Origin: Microbacterium hydrocarbonoxydans
GTDB taxonomy: Bacteria > Actinomycetota > Actinomycetes > Actinomycetales > Microbacteriaceae
Assembly: GCF_011752045.1 (NCBI RefSeq)
Contig: NZ_JAAKXW010000005.1
Span: 1-64,000 of the forward strand
Length of the DNA: 64,000 nucleotides
Direction of reading: 5' to 3'
Below are positions 7,426 to 15,609 of this stretch, one piece after another. Position numbers and translations under genes: made by a program. The notes beneath the pieces were generated by a model. The model was not told where the DNA came from. It did no database searches and saw only the letters and a list, made by a program, of their open reading frames with translations. Within the stretch, counting starts at the first letter, position 1. Each line of letters begins with the position of its first letter.

Positions 7426-10400
7426 ATGTCCGCACTGCTCCGCGTCGATGTGCTCTTCGACGAGAAGCCCGTTCCCGATGCCCACGTCGAAGTGGAGTCC
7501 GCCCGCGACGCCCGCTCCCTCGAGTTCCGCGAGGACCTCGGGGCGTACGCCGGTGAGAAGCTGCCACCGGGCACCGCCACCCTCACGGTCCGGCATCCGG
7601 ACTTCGACGACCAGATCCGGCGCATCACCCTGCAGGAGGGGCAGAACGCCGAGCTGGTGCTGCTCGCGAAGCCCGGGACTCCGACGTTCTTCCGGGAGCG
7701 GGTGCGCGTGCCGATCACCGCCGAACCCGGCCTCATCGGCGTCACCCTCGCGAGGCAGGCGCGCCGGCAGAGTCGCATGGATGCGGTCGCCGCCGACCTC
7801 GGGCTCGACGAGCAGCAGCTCCCGGACCTCGCGCGTCAGGCCGGCATGCGCCTCTATCGTGCCGACGGCGGTCGGGTGGAGGAGGCCCTGAAGCGGCTCG
7901 ACGCCCTCGACGAGGTCGAGCACGCCGGTGCCGTCGTTACCCAGGGAGCCGAGGGGTTCAGCCACCTCACCCGCGACATCGTCGTGCAGTTCCAGGGTCC
8001 GCGCCGCGAGGAGGCGGCCGCGATCGCGAAGGAGCTCGGCTGCGAGCTCGTCCGTGAACTGCCGTACGCGACGACGACCTTCGTGTTCCGTCTGCACCGC
8101 GGCGCCTCGCTCGACGCGCTGGAAGTGATCGAGAAGCTCGCCGCCCGAGACGACGTCGCCTGGGCGGAGCCGAGCCTGGCGGTCTCCCCGCAGGTCGACA
8201 CGGTCACCCCGAACGACTTCCTCTTCCCCGGCGCCTGGGACCGCATCCTCGTCGGAGCCCCCGACGCCTGGCAGATCCTGCAGGACAACGGGCTGCAGAC
8301 GTTCGGCGACCCGAACATCCTGCTCGCGGTGTGGGATTCCGGGGTCCAGGAGTCCGGCGGCGTCCCGACGAACCCGGACTTCGCCGGCACCCTCACCAAC
8401 GGCCAGCCGAAGGTGTTCGCGTCGTTCGACTTCGACAACATGGTGGCGAACAACAACAGCCCGTGGGGCGACCACGGCTCCGGCGTGGCCGGCGTCTCGG
8501 TCGCGATGGCGAACAACCCGGCGCCCGGAGGCGGCGGCTACGGCATCGCCGGCGCCGCGCCCAACGTGCAGATGATGAGCGTCGTCGGCCGCACGCCGTA
8601 CGTCGACATCGAGGTCTCCGACCAGTACATCTGGATGGCCGGCTTCGACCCGCAGAGCCCGCTGACCGGGTTCCCCGCACCGCTCAGCCGCGGCGCCGAC
8701 GTCATCACCTGCAGCCTCACCCCGGGGGCGGGCTCCCCGCTGTCGGGCACGGCACGGGCGACGCTCGACTTCCTCACCACCTTCGGGCGGGGCGGCAAGG
8801 GCACTCTCTGCTTCTTCTCGACCGGCAACCAGAACCAGAACAACGTCACCGCGCGCCCCTGGGGCGCCTACGAGAAGTCGTTCGGCATCGCCGGCACGAC
8901 GCTCGCGAACGACGGGGTCACCGAGGTGCGCGCCACGATGTCCGGCTGGGGCAGCATCGCCCTCTCCTCGCCGACCGAGGACTACGGCGGGGTCCACAAC
9001 CCGCCGACCGGCTACTGCACGTGGGGCGCCGCCCACCTCGGCGGCGGGAACCTCCCCAGCCACCCGGCGATCACGACGACCATGACGGCGGCCAGCACGG
9101 CGGGCGCGACCACGATCACGGTGGCCAGCGTCGCCGGTCTCGCCGCGGGGCAGGTCATCCACATCGGGGCGATCGGGGCGAACGGCAGCGAGCCGGCCCG
9201 CATCTCGGCGGTCAACGCGGGAACGAAGACGCTCACCGTGGAGGGCTGGCCGGACTACTTCACGGAGTGGTCGGGCGGTCTCGTGAACGCCCACGCCAAC
9301 GGCGCCGTCGTCGTGCAGGGGCCCGCGAACCACACCAACGCGTTCGGCGGCACCTCCTCGGCGACGCCGCTCGCCGCGGGCGTCGCCGCGCTCGTGCTCT
9401 CCGCCAAGCCGCAGCTCACCTGGGTGCAGGCCCGGCAGGTGCTCCGCGACACCGCGGTGCGGTTCGATCTCGCGAACACCGACCCGGTGGGGCAGTGGCT
9501 GGATGCCGCCGGCAACCCCTCCGTCACCTCGGGGCAGCCCGCCGTGCGCAGCGGCTGGTACGGCTACGGGCGCATCGACGCCGCCGCGGCGGTGCAGGGC
9601 GCGATCAGCTTCGGGGCGCTGCCGGACGTCGTGATGCGCGACAACCTCTCCGACAGCGGCAACGTGCCGAGCACCGGCGCGTTCTGGAACACCCCCGACG
9701 TGTGGTGCCGCACGACGAACCCCGCCTCGGACCCGGGAGCACTGCCCGCCGGGTACGGGAACGCCGGACCGCATCAGGATCCCATCCGCGGCCAGGCCAA
9801 CTGGATCTACGCCCGGGTGCGCAACCGCAGCGCCACCGTCGCCTCGAACGAGGCCTGGGTGCGTCTGTCGATCACGCACTGGCCGGGAACCGAGTTCATC
9901 TGGCCGGCATCCTTCATCCCGACGAACGGACCGGGCGACCCGATCCCGTCGCCGATGACGCACGGCACGTACTTCATCGGCGAGGCGAAGGTGGGACCGC
10001 TCGCACCGGGAGCCGAGCAGATCGTGACGGTCGAATGGCCGGCAGGACTCGTGCCGCCGGACACGGTGATGATCGGCGGCAGCCCGGTGAAGTGGCATCC
10101 GTGCCTGCTGGCCGAGGTGACGCCGCACGACGGGCCGCTGCCGACCGGCAACCACGTCTGGGACGACAACAACCTCGCCCAGAAGAACATCGCCATCGTG
10201 GATGCCGACACGGGCGGCGGCGACTTCGCGACCGGCTTCGTGATCGGGCAGGACATCAACCGCGGGAAGTCGATGATCGTGGAGGTGCTCCGCGGAGACC
10301 TGCCGAAGTCGGTGCGGCTGTACCTCGACCTCGTCGACCCGGTGCTGCGGCGGCGGATGCGGGCGCTGGCCGAGCAGAACCGCAAAGAGCCCGTGGAGAC

Positions 10401-10731
10401 GCCCACGCGGATCAAGCCGACCCGCACGCTCGCCACCCGGGGTCTCGCGATCCTCGAGCGCGACCCGCTGCTGCGGGGCATCAAGCTCCCCGCACGGCCC
10501 ACCTGGTCGCTCGGCTTCGAGGGCGGGCGGGAGGTCGTGCTCCTCGCCCCGGTGAAGAGCGTGCGCGTCCCCGTGCCCGTGCCGGGGGAGCGGCCGACGC
10601 TGCTCGTGCTCGGCGGGGTCATCGAAGAGGGCACGCCCGAGGGCGAGTACGAGGTCGTGGTGCTGCAGCGCGACCACCGGGGGCGCATCGAGGGCTCGGT
10701 GGGCGTCGTCATCACGGTCGGCAAGGGCTGA
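7426..10731 (+). CDS. S8 (subtilisin-like) serine peptidase, large, no signal peptide
   Basis: This 1101-residue protein starts at the ATG at 7426, with TGGAGGT 6 bases upstream. The N-terminal 270 residues form a beta-rich carboxypeptidase-regulatory-like segment and a pro-region. The S8 triad follows: Asp304 in VWDSG, His350 in DHGSG, and Ser644 in FGGTSSATPL, with the oxyanion Asn in STGNQNQ. Residues of about 550-605 (TTITVASVAGLAAGQ and following) look like an inserted beta domain, placed between His and Ser. The C-terminal 350 residues are beta-rich and unassigned. There is no signal peptide or membrane segment, so the enzyme is probably cytosolic or leaves by an unknown route. It forms an operon with the M14/VWA gene 5 bases downstream. 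Confidence 0.85.
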   Translation: MSALLRVDVLFDEKPVPDAHVEVESARDARSLEFREDLGAYAGEKLPPGTATLTVRHPDFDDQIRRITLQEGQNAELVLLAKPGTPTFFRERVRVPITAEPGLIGVTLARQARRQSRMDAVAADLGLDEQQLPDLARQAGMRLYRADGGRVEEALKRLDALDEVEHAGAVVTQGAEGFSHLTRDIVVQFQGPRREEAAAIAKELGCELVRELPYATTTFVFRLHRGASLDALEVIEKLAARDDVAWAEPSLAVSPQVDTVTPNDFLFPGAWDRILVGAPDAWQILQDNGLQTFGDPNILLAVWDSGVQESGGVPTNPDFAGTLTNGQPKVFASFDFDNMVANNNSPWGDHGSGVAGVSVAMANNPAPGGGGYGIAGAAPNVQMMSVVGRTPYVDIEVSDQYIWMAGFDPQSPLTGFPAPLSRGADVITCSLTPGAGSPLSGTARATLDFLTTFGRGGKGTLCFFSTGNQNQNNVTARPWGAYEKSFGIAGTTLANDGVTEVRATMSGWGSIALSSPTEDYGGVHNPPTGYCTWGAAHLGGGNLPSHPAITTTMTAASTAGATTITVASVAGLAAGQVIHIGAIGANGSEPARISAVNAGTKTLTVEGWPDYFTEWSGGLVNAHANGAVVVQGPANHTNAFGGTSSATPLAAGVAALVLSAKPQLTWVQARQVLRDTAVRFDLANTDPVGQWLDAAGNPSVTSGQPAVRSGWYGYGRIDAAAAVQGAISFGALPDVVMRDNLSDSGNVPSTGAFWNTPDVWCRTTNPASDPGALPAGYGNAGPHQDPIRGQANWIYARVRNRSATVASNEAWVRLSITHWPGTEFIWPASFIPTNGPGDPIPSPMTHGTYFIGEAKVGPLAPGAEQIVTVEWPAGLVPPDTVMIGGSPVKWHPCLLAEVTPHDGPLPTGNHVWDDNNLAQKNIAIVDADTGGGDFATGFVIGQDINRGKSMIVEVLRGDLPKSVRLYLDLVDPVLRRRMRALAEQNRKEPVETPTRIKPTRTLATRGLAILERDPLLRGIKLPARPTWSLGFEGGREVVLLAPVKSVRVPVPVPGERPTLLVLGGVIEEGTPEGEYEVVVLQRDHRGRIEGSVGVVITVGKG

Positions 10732-10736
10732 CGGAC

Positions 10737-13244
10737 GTGACCGCCTTCCGGTGCTCCGTGCCGGCGACGACGGCGAACCTGCTCGTCGTCGCCCAGCTCG
10801 ACGCCGACGGCACCATCGCTGCCGACCACCGTCAGGTGGTCGGCAGCGACCTCCGCCTGGTGCTGACGGATGCCGAGATCACCGCCGTCGAGGCCGCCGG
10901 CCTGCCGGTGACCCGGCTCGAGCCGCTGCTCGTGCGCGACGACCGCGACGATGTGAGCGGCGGACTCGTCGACATCGCGACCGGCTTCGTCTCCGGCTAT
11001 CTCGACGGCCCGGGCGTCGCGGCGGCCGTGTCGGCGCTCGCCGCCGCGCATCCGTCGCTCTGCACGCTCACGACTCTCCCCGAGCCGACACCCGGGTACG
11101 ACGGCTCCTTCGCGGCGGCCGCCGGGCCGGCATCCGTCCAGCTCCTGCGGATCACGACCACCCCGGCGTCGAGGGCGAAGCCCGGATTCCTGCTGATCGG
11201 CGGCACGCACGCGCGGGAGTGGATGAACCCGCTCATCGCGATCGAGTTCGCCGCGCAGCTGCTGAACAACTACGACCCCGCCAGCGCCGACCCGGGTGTG
11301 CAGGCGATCAACGCGCTCGTCGACGGGGTCGACATCCTCATCGTCCCCGTGCTGAACCCCGACGGGCTCACGTATTCGGTGCACGACGACGCGGGGTGGC
11401 GCAAGAACCGGAGGAACAACGGCGGCGGATGCTTCGGCGTCGACAACAACCGCAACTACGAGGTGTACTTCGGCGGGGCGGGCTCCTCGGGATCGCCGTG
11501 CAACGACACGTATCGCGGGGCGTTCGCCTTCTCGGAGGCGGAGAACCGCAACATCCGCTGGGTGCTCGAGCAGTTCCCGAACGTGCTCGTCGGCGTCGAT
11601 GCGCACTCCTACGGGCAGCAGATCCTGCGGCCGAACCCGGCCGGCGGCAGCTTCGTCGGCTCCGAGCCGGTATCGGCGGCCGACGAGGCGATCTACGCGG
11701 GTCTGGAGACGACCCTGCGCACCGCGATCCAGTCGGTCAACGGCAATGCGTATTCGCTGGGCACCACCTCGAACCATGCCGGGCCCTCGGACGAGTACAT
11801 GTTCTTCGCGCACCGCGTCTTCGGGTTCAACACCGAATGCGGGCTCGACTTCCAGCCGCCGTGGGCGCAGGCGACGCCGGTGATCGCCGAGGTGACGGCA
11901 GGGCTGCGCGCGCTCGCCGCGGCGACCAGGACCCTGACGGTCACGACGCCGACGCCGCTCAGCGTCGTGCAGTGCATCGACCGCACCGGCAGCATGGTGG
12001 CCTTCGGCTATGAGGCGGTGGCCCGGCAGAACGCGAAGCGGTTCATCGACCTCCTGTCGCTCGGCGACTCGACGGCCCTGGTGACGTTCGCCGATCCCGC
12101 GCCCGGGGTCACACCGCCCGGCGACCGGGCGACGGTCGAGGCGCCGCTGACGCTGCTCGATGATCCGGGAGACGCCGGGGCGCTGCGGGCGGCCGTCGAC
12201 GGGATCGCCTTCGGAGGGTGGACGCCGATCGGCGCCGGGCTGCTGGCTTCCGCATCTCAGCTCTCCGGCGCGGCAGCGCCACGGGCGGTGCTGCTCATCT
12301 CCGACGGGTTCCAGAACGTCGATCCGCCCGTGGCGACGGCGCTGGCCGGACTGCCGGCGGGCCTGCGCGTGTACACGGTGGCGCTCGGGCCGGCGGCGGA
12401 TGCTCCGCTGCTGCAGTCGATCGCGACCTCCACCGGCGGGATGTTCCTGAACAGCCCCACCGCCCTCGACCTGCATCTCGCCTACAACGACATGCGCGCG
12501 GGGATCACGGATCAGGGGCTCGTGGTGAATCAGGTCGACAGTGCGCCGGTCACCGACATCCCCGTCGAGCCGGGAGCGGAGGAGCTCACGGTGAGCCTGG
12601 TGGCGGGTTCCGGTGCGGGGCTCGCTGACGGGGTCGGGGGCGGGGTCGGGTTCGGGGTCGGGTTCGCTGAGGGGATTCGCGCGGGTCTCCGGACGGGGTT
12701 TCGCAAGCGGGGCGGCATCCGGCTCCTGTCTCCCTCGGGACGACCCGTTCATCCGGACGACTGGGGCGTCCGGATGAACGGGGACGACGGATACGTCAAC
12801 ATCTCCGTGTCGCGACCGGCGGCCGGGGTGTGGCGCCTCATCCGCGGCGACCAGCAGGCGCCGAGCGCCGTCGCCGCGTTCGTGCGCTCGCCGCTGCAGG
12901 TGCGCCTGCGGCTGCCCGACGTGATCGGCAAGGGGCGGAAGGCGACGGTCGACGTGCGGGCGCGGTTCGAGAAGCGCCCGCTCCGCGCACCGCGGCTCTC
13001 GGTCTCCTCGGTCGCCGACCCGCATCTCGTGCTGCCGGAAGGTGTCGATCCCGACCGCGGGCTCGAGCGGCTGTCGGCTGTGCTCCAGAAGCAGGCCGGT
13101 GTGCGCCGTCCGCCGACGATCTGGGACGGGGCCACTGCGGCAATGCCCGCAGGTTTCTCGACCGTGAGCATCCGGGTCGACGGACGTCTGCCCGGAGGGT
13201 CGCCCTTCGTGCGAGTGCTGCGAAGGAGCACCCGGGTTCGCTGA
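10737..13244 (+). CDS. M14 zinc carboxypeptidase fused to a VWA domain
   Basis: The frame begins at a GTG at 10737, 5 bases after the S8 stop, and encodes 835 residues. The M14 domain has His158 and Glu161 in THAREW, NPDG and NNRNY substrate-binding loops, His290 in DAHSYG as third zinc ligand, and Glu367 in NTECGL as the general base. These match the zinc carboxypeptidase layout. A VWA domain starts near residue 410, with the metal-site motif DRTGSM (Asp415). It is followed by a Gly-rich hinge and a beta-rich tail. No signal peptide is seen. Coupling to the S8 gene suggests an endopeptidase cuts and this enzyme trims, with VWA giving protein docking. Confidence 0.85.
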   Translation: MTAFRCSVPATTANLLVVAQLDADGTIAADHRQVVGSDLRLVLTDAEITAVEAAGLPVTRLEPLLVRDDRDDVSGGLVDIATGFVSGYLDGPGVAAAVSALAAAHPSLCTLTTLPEPTPGYDGSFAAAAGPASVQLLRITTTPASRAKPGFLLIGGTHAREWMNPLIAIEFAAQLLNNYDPASADPGVQAINALVDGVDILIVPVLNPDGLTYSVHDDAGWRKNRRNNGGGCFGVDNNRNYEVYFGGAGSSGSPCNDTYRGAFAFSEAENRNIRWVLEQFPNVLVGVDAHSYGQQILRPNPAGGSFVGSEPVSAADEAIYAGLETTLRTAIQSVNGNAYSLGTTSNHAGPSDEYMFFAHRVFGFNTECGLDFQPPWAQATPVIAEVTAGLRALAAATRTLTVTTPTPLSVVQCIDRTGSMVAFGYEAVARQNAKRFIDLLSLGDSTALVTFADPAPGVTPPGDRATVEAPLTLLDDPGDAGALRAAVDGIAFGGWTPIGAGLLASASQLSGAAAPRAVLLISDGFQNVDPPVATALAGLPAGLRVYTVALGPAADAPLLQSIATSTGGMFLNSPTALDLHLAYNDMRAGITDQGLVVNQVDSAPVTDIPVEPGAEELTVSLVAGSGAGLADGVGGGVGFGVGFAEGIRAGLRTGFRKRGGIRLLSPSGRPVHPDDWGVRMNGDDGYVNISVSRPAAGVWRLIRGDQQAPSAVAAFVRSPLQVRLRLPDVIGKGRKATVDVRARFEKRPLRAPRLSVSSVADPHLVLPEGVDPDRGLERLSAVLQKQAGVRRPPTIWDGATAAMPAGFSTVSIRVDGRLPGGSPFVRVLRRSTRVR
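12630..12676 (+). repeat. G-run tract encoding a glycine hinge
   Basis: At least six runs of three to five G separated by one to three bases lie inside the M14/VWA gene, on the coding strand. They encode the hinge GVGGGVGFGVGF. The run spacing fits an intramolecular G-quadruplex. It marks the boundary between the VWA domain and the C-terminal beta region. Confidence 0.5.
12744..12782. repeat. Perfect 16-bp intragenic hairpin
   Basis: Arms 12744-12759 (CCCGTTCATCCGGACG) and 12767-12782 are exact reverse complements, with a 7-base loop (ACTGGGG). The element lies inside the M14/VWA coding sequence, about 460 bases before its stop. A perfect stem of this length is unlikely by chance even at high GC, so it may terminate transcription early, stabilise the upstream mRNA, or mark an old insertion. 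Confidence 0.7.
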
Positions 13245-13264
13245 GGGAAGGGCGCGGCGTGCGG

Positions 13265-13290
13265 CCGGTGGTCGAGCTCCCGTCCACCGG
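13265..13290 (+). terminator. Candidate terminator after the S8/M14 operon
   Basis: CCGGTGG (13265-13271) and CCACCGG (13284-13290) form a 7-bp stem with a 12-base loop, 20 bases after the M14/VWA stop. There is no U-run, which is common in high-GC actinobacteria. It merges into the first copy of the repeat array that follows. Confidence 0.4.
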
Positions 13291-13526
13291 TCGTTGAGCG
13301 AGGGGTGCGAGTCGAAACGCGCTGTCGGAGGGGGTTCTGCCCCGTGGTCGTTGAGCGAGCGAAGCGAGTCGAAACGCCTGTGTCTTGTCCGGTCGTTGAA
13401 CCGAGCGGAGCGAGTCGAGATGCCCCTGTCGTGCTGCGGTCCTTGAGCCAGCGACGCGAGTCGAAACGCCCTGTCGGAGGGGGTTCTGCCCCGTGGTCGT
13501 TGAGCGAGCGAAGCGAGTCGAAACGC
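13288..13526 (+). repeat. Five-copy intergenic repeat array upstream of DUF222/HNH copy 1
   Basis: The gap 13245-13621 has no gene. It holds five copies of a roughly 33-base unit built on GGTCGTTGAGCGAGCGAAGC followed by GAGTCGAAACGCC, at about 13288, 13346, 13390, 13438 and 13494. Two of these, with the spacer TGTCGGAGGGGGTTCTGCCC, form a near-perfect direct duplication of about 65 bases (13313-13377 and 13458-13525). The same unit appears in the opposite orientation behind the gene and again around copy 2 near 57.2 and 58.9 kb. Confidence 0.85.
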
Positions 13527-13621
13527 CCCCTCCGAACACGGCCCCAGAATCGGTCAAAAAGTTCTTCAGACCTGGGGGAAACCGGCGTCTCAATGTCGGT
13601 GGCCCTCGGCAGAATTGAGGT

Positions 13622-15178
13622 ATGAACAGCCCCGCCGACACCCTCGCCCAGGTCACCTCCGGCCTGCGTGAGCTGCTGTCCGGGGACACGGTCGCGGGCC
13701 TGTCGGATGCCGACCGTGCAGCGCTGCTGGTCGGCCTGGGTGAGGTGTCGCGGCTGGCGGATGCCGGGGTGGTGGAGGCGGTGGCGACCGCGGATGTGGA
13801 GTTCGGTCACCGGTTCGGATGCCGCGGCATGAACGAACTCCTCCGCCGAGCGACGCTGGTCAACGCCCCGACCGCGGGGAGGATCATCCGGGCTGCGGAT
13901 GCCGTGGCCCGGGAGGTGAACCTGGTGTCCGGGGAGCGGATGCCGGCCCGCTGGCCCGCGATGCGCGAAGCACTCCTGGATGGGGCGGTCGGGGTGGCGG
14001 GGCTGCTGGCGGCGGTGGGGCCGCTGGAGCGGGCCCGGGACCGGATCACGCTCGAGGAGCGGCTGTGGGCGGACGCCCATCTCGCGGCGTTCACGCGGGG
14101 TGAGGAGCTTCCGGGCGACGAGGCCGGTGGCCTCGATCCGGCGACCGCAGACGTCGACCGCGACGCGGCGACGACCGGCGACGGCGCCGATGCCGACGGC
14201 GACTACTCGGATGAGGCGGGCGCGGAGCGCGGTTCACCGCAGGGTCCGCGGGCGTCGGCGGAGGATTTGAAGTTGTTCGCGAGTGCGCTCGCGGTGGGGT
14301 TGGATCCGGATGGGGCGGAGCCGTCGGATCGGGAGGCGCAGGCGGGCCGGTGTTTCACGGTCGGCCGGCTGCGGAACGGATCGCATCCGGTGCGGGGCAA
14401 CATCACCCCGGAGGTCGCGGCGGCGTGGCGCCTGATCAACGACGCCTACAACAACCCGAAAGTGGGCGGTGCTCCCGCTCCCCGTGTGCGGTTCGAGCCC
14501 GCCGATGATGAGGCCGCTGCCGACGGTGCCGACGGCGACGGTGAGGACAGGTTCAACATCGATCCGCGGAACCTGATCGACTCCCGCACGCCCGGGCAGA
14601 AGCGACACGATGCTCTCGCCGCCGCTTTGGGCATCGCGGCCCGCCATGACGACATGCCGTCCCTGGGTGGTGCCGCCCCGACCCTGGTGGTGCATGTGGA
14701 TGTGAAGGACCTCGCCACCGGCACCGGATGGGCGACCATCCCGGGCGCAGAGGACCCGGTTCCGTTGTCCGTGGCCACCCACACGGCCTGCACGGGTGCG
14801 ATCCAGCGGGTGCTCTTCGACGAGGGCCGGATCATCGGCATCACGACGACGGACCGGGTGTTCACGGTGCACCAAAGACGCGCGATCATCGCCCGCGACC
14901 GTGAATGCCTCATCCCCGGGTGTCACGTGCCCGCGTCGTGGTGCGAGATCCACCACGTGACCGAGCATGCGAAGGGCGGCCCCACGCACACGGACAACGG
15001 TGTCCCGTTGTGCTGGTGGCACCACCGGTCCCTGGATTACTCCGGGTGGGAGATCCGCATGAACAACGGCCTGCCGCAGATACGCGGGCCCGAGTGGTGG
15101 GACCCGGATCAGAAGTGGCGCACCCCGCGTCACACCGTCCCCGTGCCACCGAAGCGACGGACGGTGCTGCGCACCTGA
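13622..15178 (+). CDS. DUF222/HNH endonuclease-like protein (REP13E12 type), copy 1
   Basis: This 518-residue protein has an N-terminal DUF222 region and a C-terminal HNH nuclease domain: ECLIPGCHVPASWCEIHHV, then HTDNGVPLCWWHHRSL, with two CxxC-like pairs and the catalytic HH. DUF222 is the domain of the 13E12 repeat family of mycobacteria. Its function is unsettled and it is usually multicopy. The middle, about residues 165-195, is an acidic Asp/Ala linker that differs most from copy 2 at 57373. Both genes share the same start context (TTGAGGTATGAACAGCCC) and the upstream 95 bases. Flanking inverted repeats suggest a mobile or formerly mobile unit. Confidence 0.88.
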   Translation: MNSPADTLAQVTSGLRELLSGDTVAGLSDADRAALLVGLGEVSRLADAGVVEAVATADVEFGHRFGCRGMNELLRRATLVNAPTAGRIIRAADAVAREVNLVSGERMPARWPAMREALLDGAVGVAGLLAAVGPLERARDRITLEERLWADAHLAAFTRGEELPGDEAGGLDPATADVDRDAATTGDGADADGDYSDEAGAERGSPQGPRASAEDLKLFASALAVGLDPDGAEPSDREAQAGRCFTVGRLRNGSHPVRGNITPEVAAAWRLINDAYNNPKVGGAPAPRVRFEPADDEAAADGADGDGEDRFNIDPRNLIDSRTPGQKRHDALAAALGIAARHDDMPSLGGAAPTLVVHVDVKDLATGTGWATIPGAEDPVPLSVATHTACTGAIQRVLFDEGRIIGITTTDRVFTVHQRRAIIARDRECLIPGCHVPASWCEIHHVTEHAKGGPTHTDNGVPLCWWHHRSLDYSGWEIRMNNGLPQIRGPEWWDPDQKWRTPRHTVPVPPKRRTVLRT

Positions 15179-15199
15179 ACAGCATCCGCACACTTGTGT

Positions 15200-15355
15200 C
15201 GCGCTCCGGAAGGGGCGTTTCGACTCGCTTCGCTCGCTCAACGACCGGGCGTGCGATCGCTCGAACACCGGGACCGGGGCCGTGCCCCGGAAGGGGCGTT
15301 TCGACTCGCTCCGCTCGCTCAACGACCGGGTGGGGGTCGCTCAACGACCGGGTGG
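15200..15355 (-). repeat. Inverted-orientation repeats downstream of DUF222/HNH copy 1
   Basis: The gap 15179-15609 has no gene. It first holds two full copies and one partial copy of the intergenic unit in reverse orientation: GGAAGGGGCGTTTCGACTCG running to CGCTCAACGACCGGG at about 15212-15252 and 15291-15332, with a truncated copy at 15337-15354. Each full copy begins with the CCGGAAGGGG edge, the mirror of the edge found upstream of the gene, so the coding sequence is enclosed by inverted repeats. Confidence 0.8.
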
Positions 15356-15386
15356 GTGCTCGTTCCACGACCGGCGGTAACGACCG

Positions 15387-15499
15387 GGGTTCCGAGCGGA
15401 GCGATGGATGTCGTGGGGAAGCTGGCACCGGGTCTGGCGGGAGCACGCCGAAGGCGAGCGAGGGCATGTCTTCCCCACGGCATCCATCGCGCAGCGACC
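15387..15499. repeat. Long-hairpin repeat element, copy 1
   Basis: Arms at 15401-15421 and 15470-15490 (GCGATGGATGTCGTGGGGAA and its complement) pair over 21 bases with a single mismatch, which would be a G-U pair in RNA. The loop is 48 bases. The whole 113-base segment is identical to 58982-59094, and similarity continues for about 30 more bases (AAGAAACCCGCAAGAAGCCC). It lies between the reversed repeats and the sigma-factor gene. It may act as a terminator, but its conservation as a unit points to a non-autonomous repeat. Confidence 0.8.
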
Positions 15500-15609
15500 C
15501 CCAAGAAACCCGCAAGAAGCCCCCGACGAGAATCCCGCCGAGAAACTCCAGCCGACATGTATCAGGACCGCTCTACCGCTCTCTTCTCCGTGTGGACACA
15601 ATTGACCGT

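Noticed and set aside
5701..10677. A 1658-residue open frame on the minus strand
   Set aside because: It is the antisense of the S8 peptidase and crosses the divergent promoter and the patatin gene. Its composition (Arg/His/Asp-rich) is that of a high-GC shadow frame.
9807..13025. A 1072-residue minus-strand frame
   Set aside because: Antisense of the S8 and M14/VWA genes, whose active-site motifs are intact on the plus strand.
13288..13526. CRISPR-like spaced repeats
   Set aside because: The units are degenerate, spacers are unequal and related to one another, no cas genes are near, and the same unit occurs singly elsewhere in the window.
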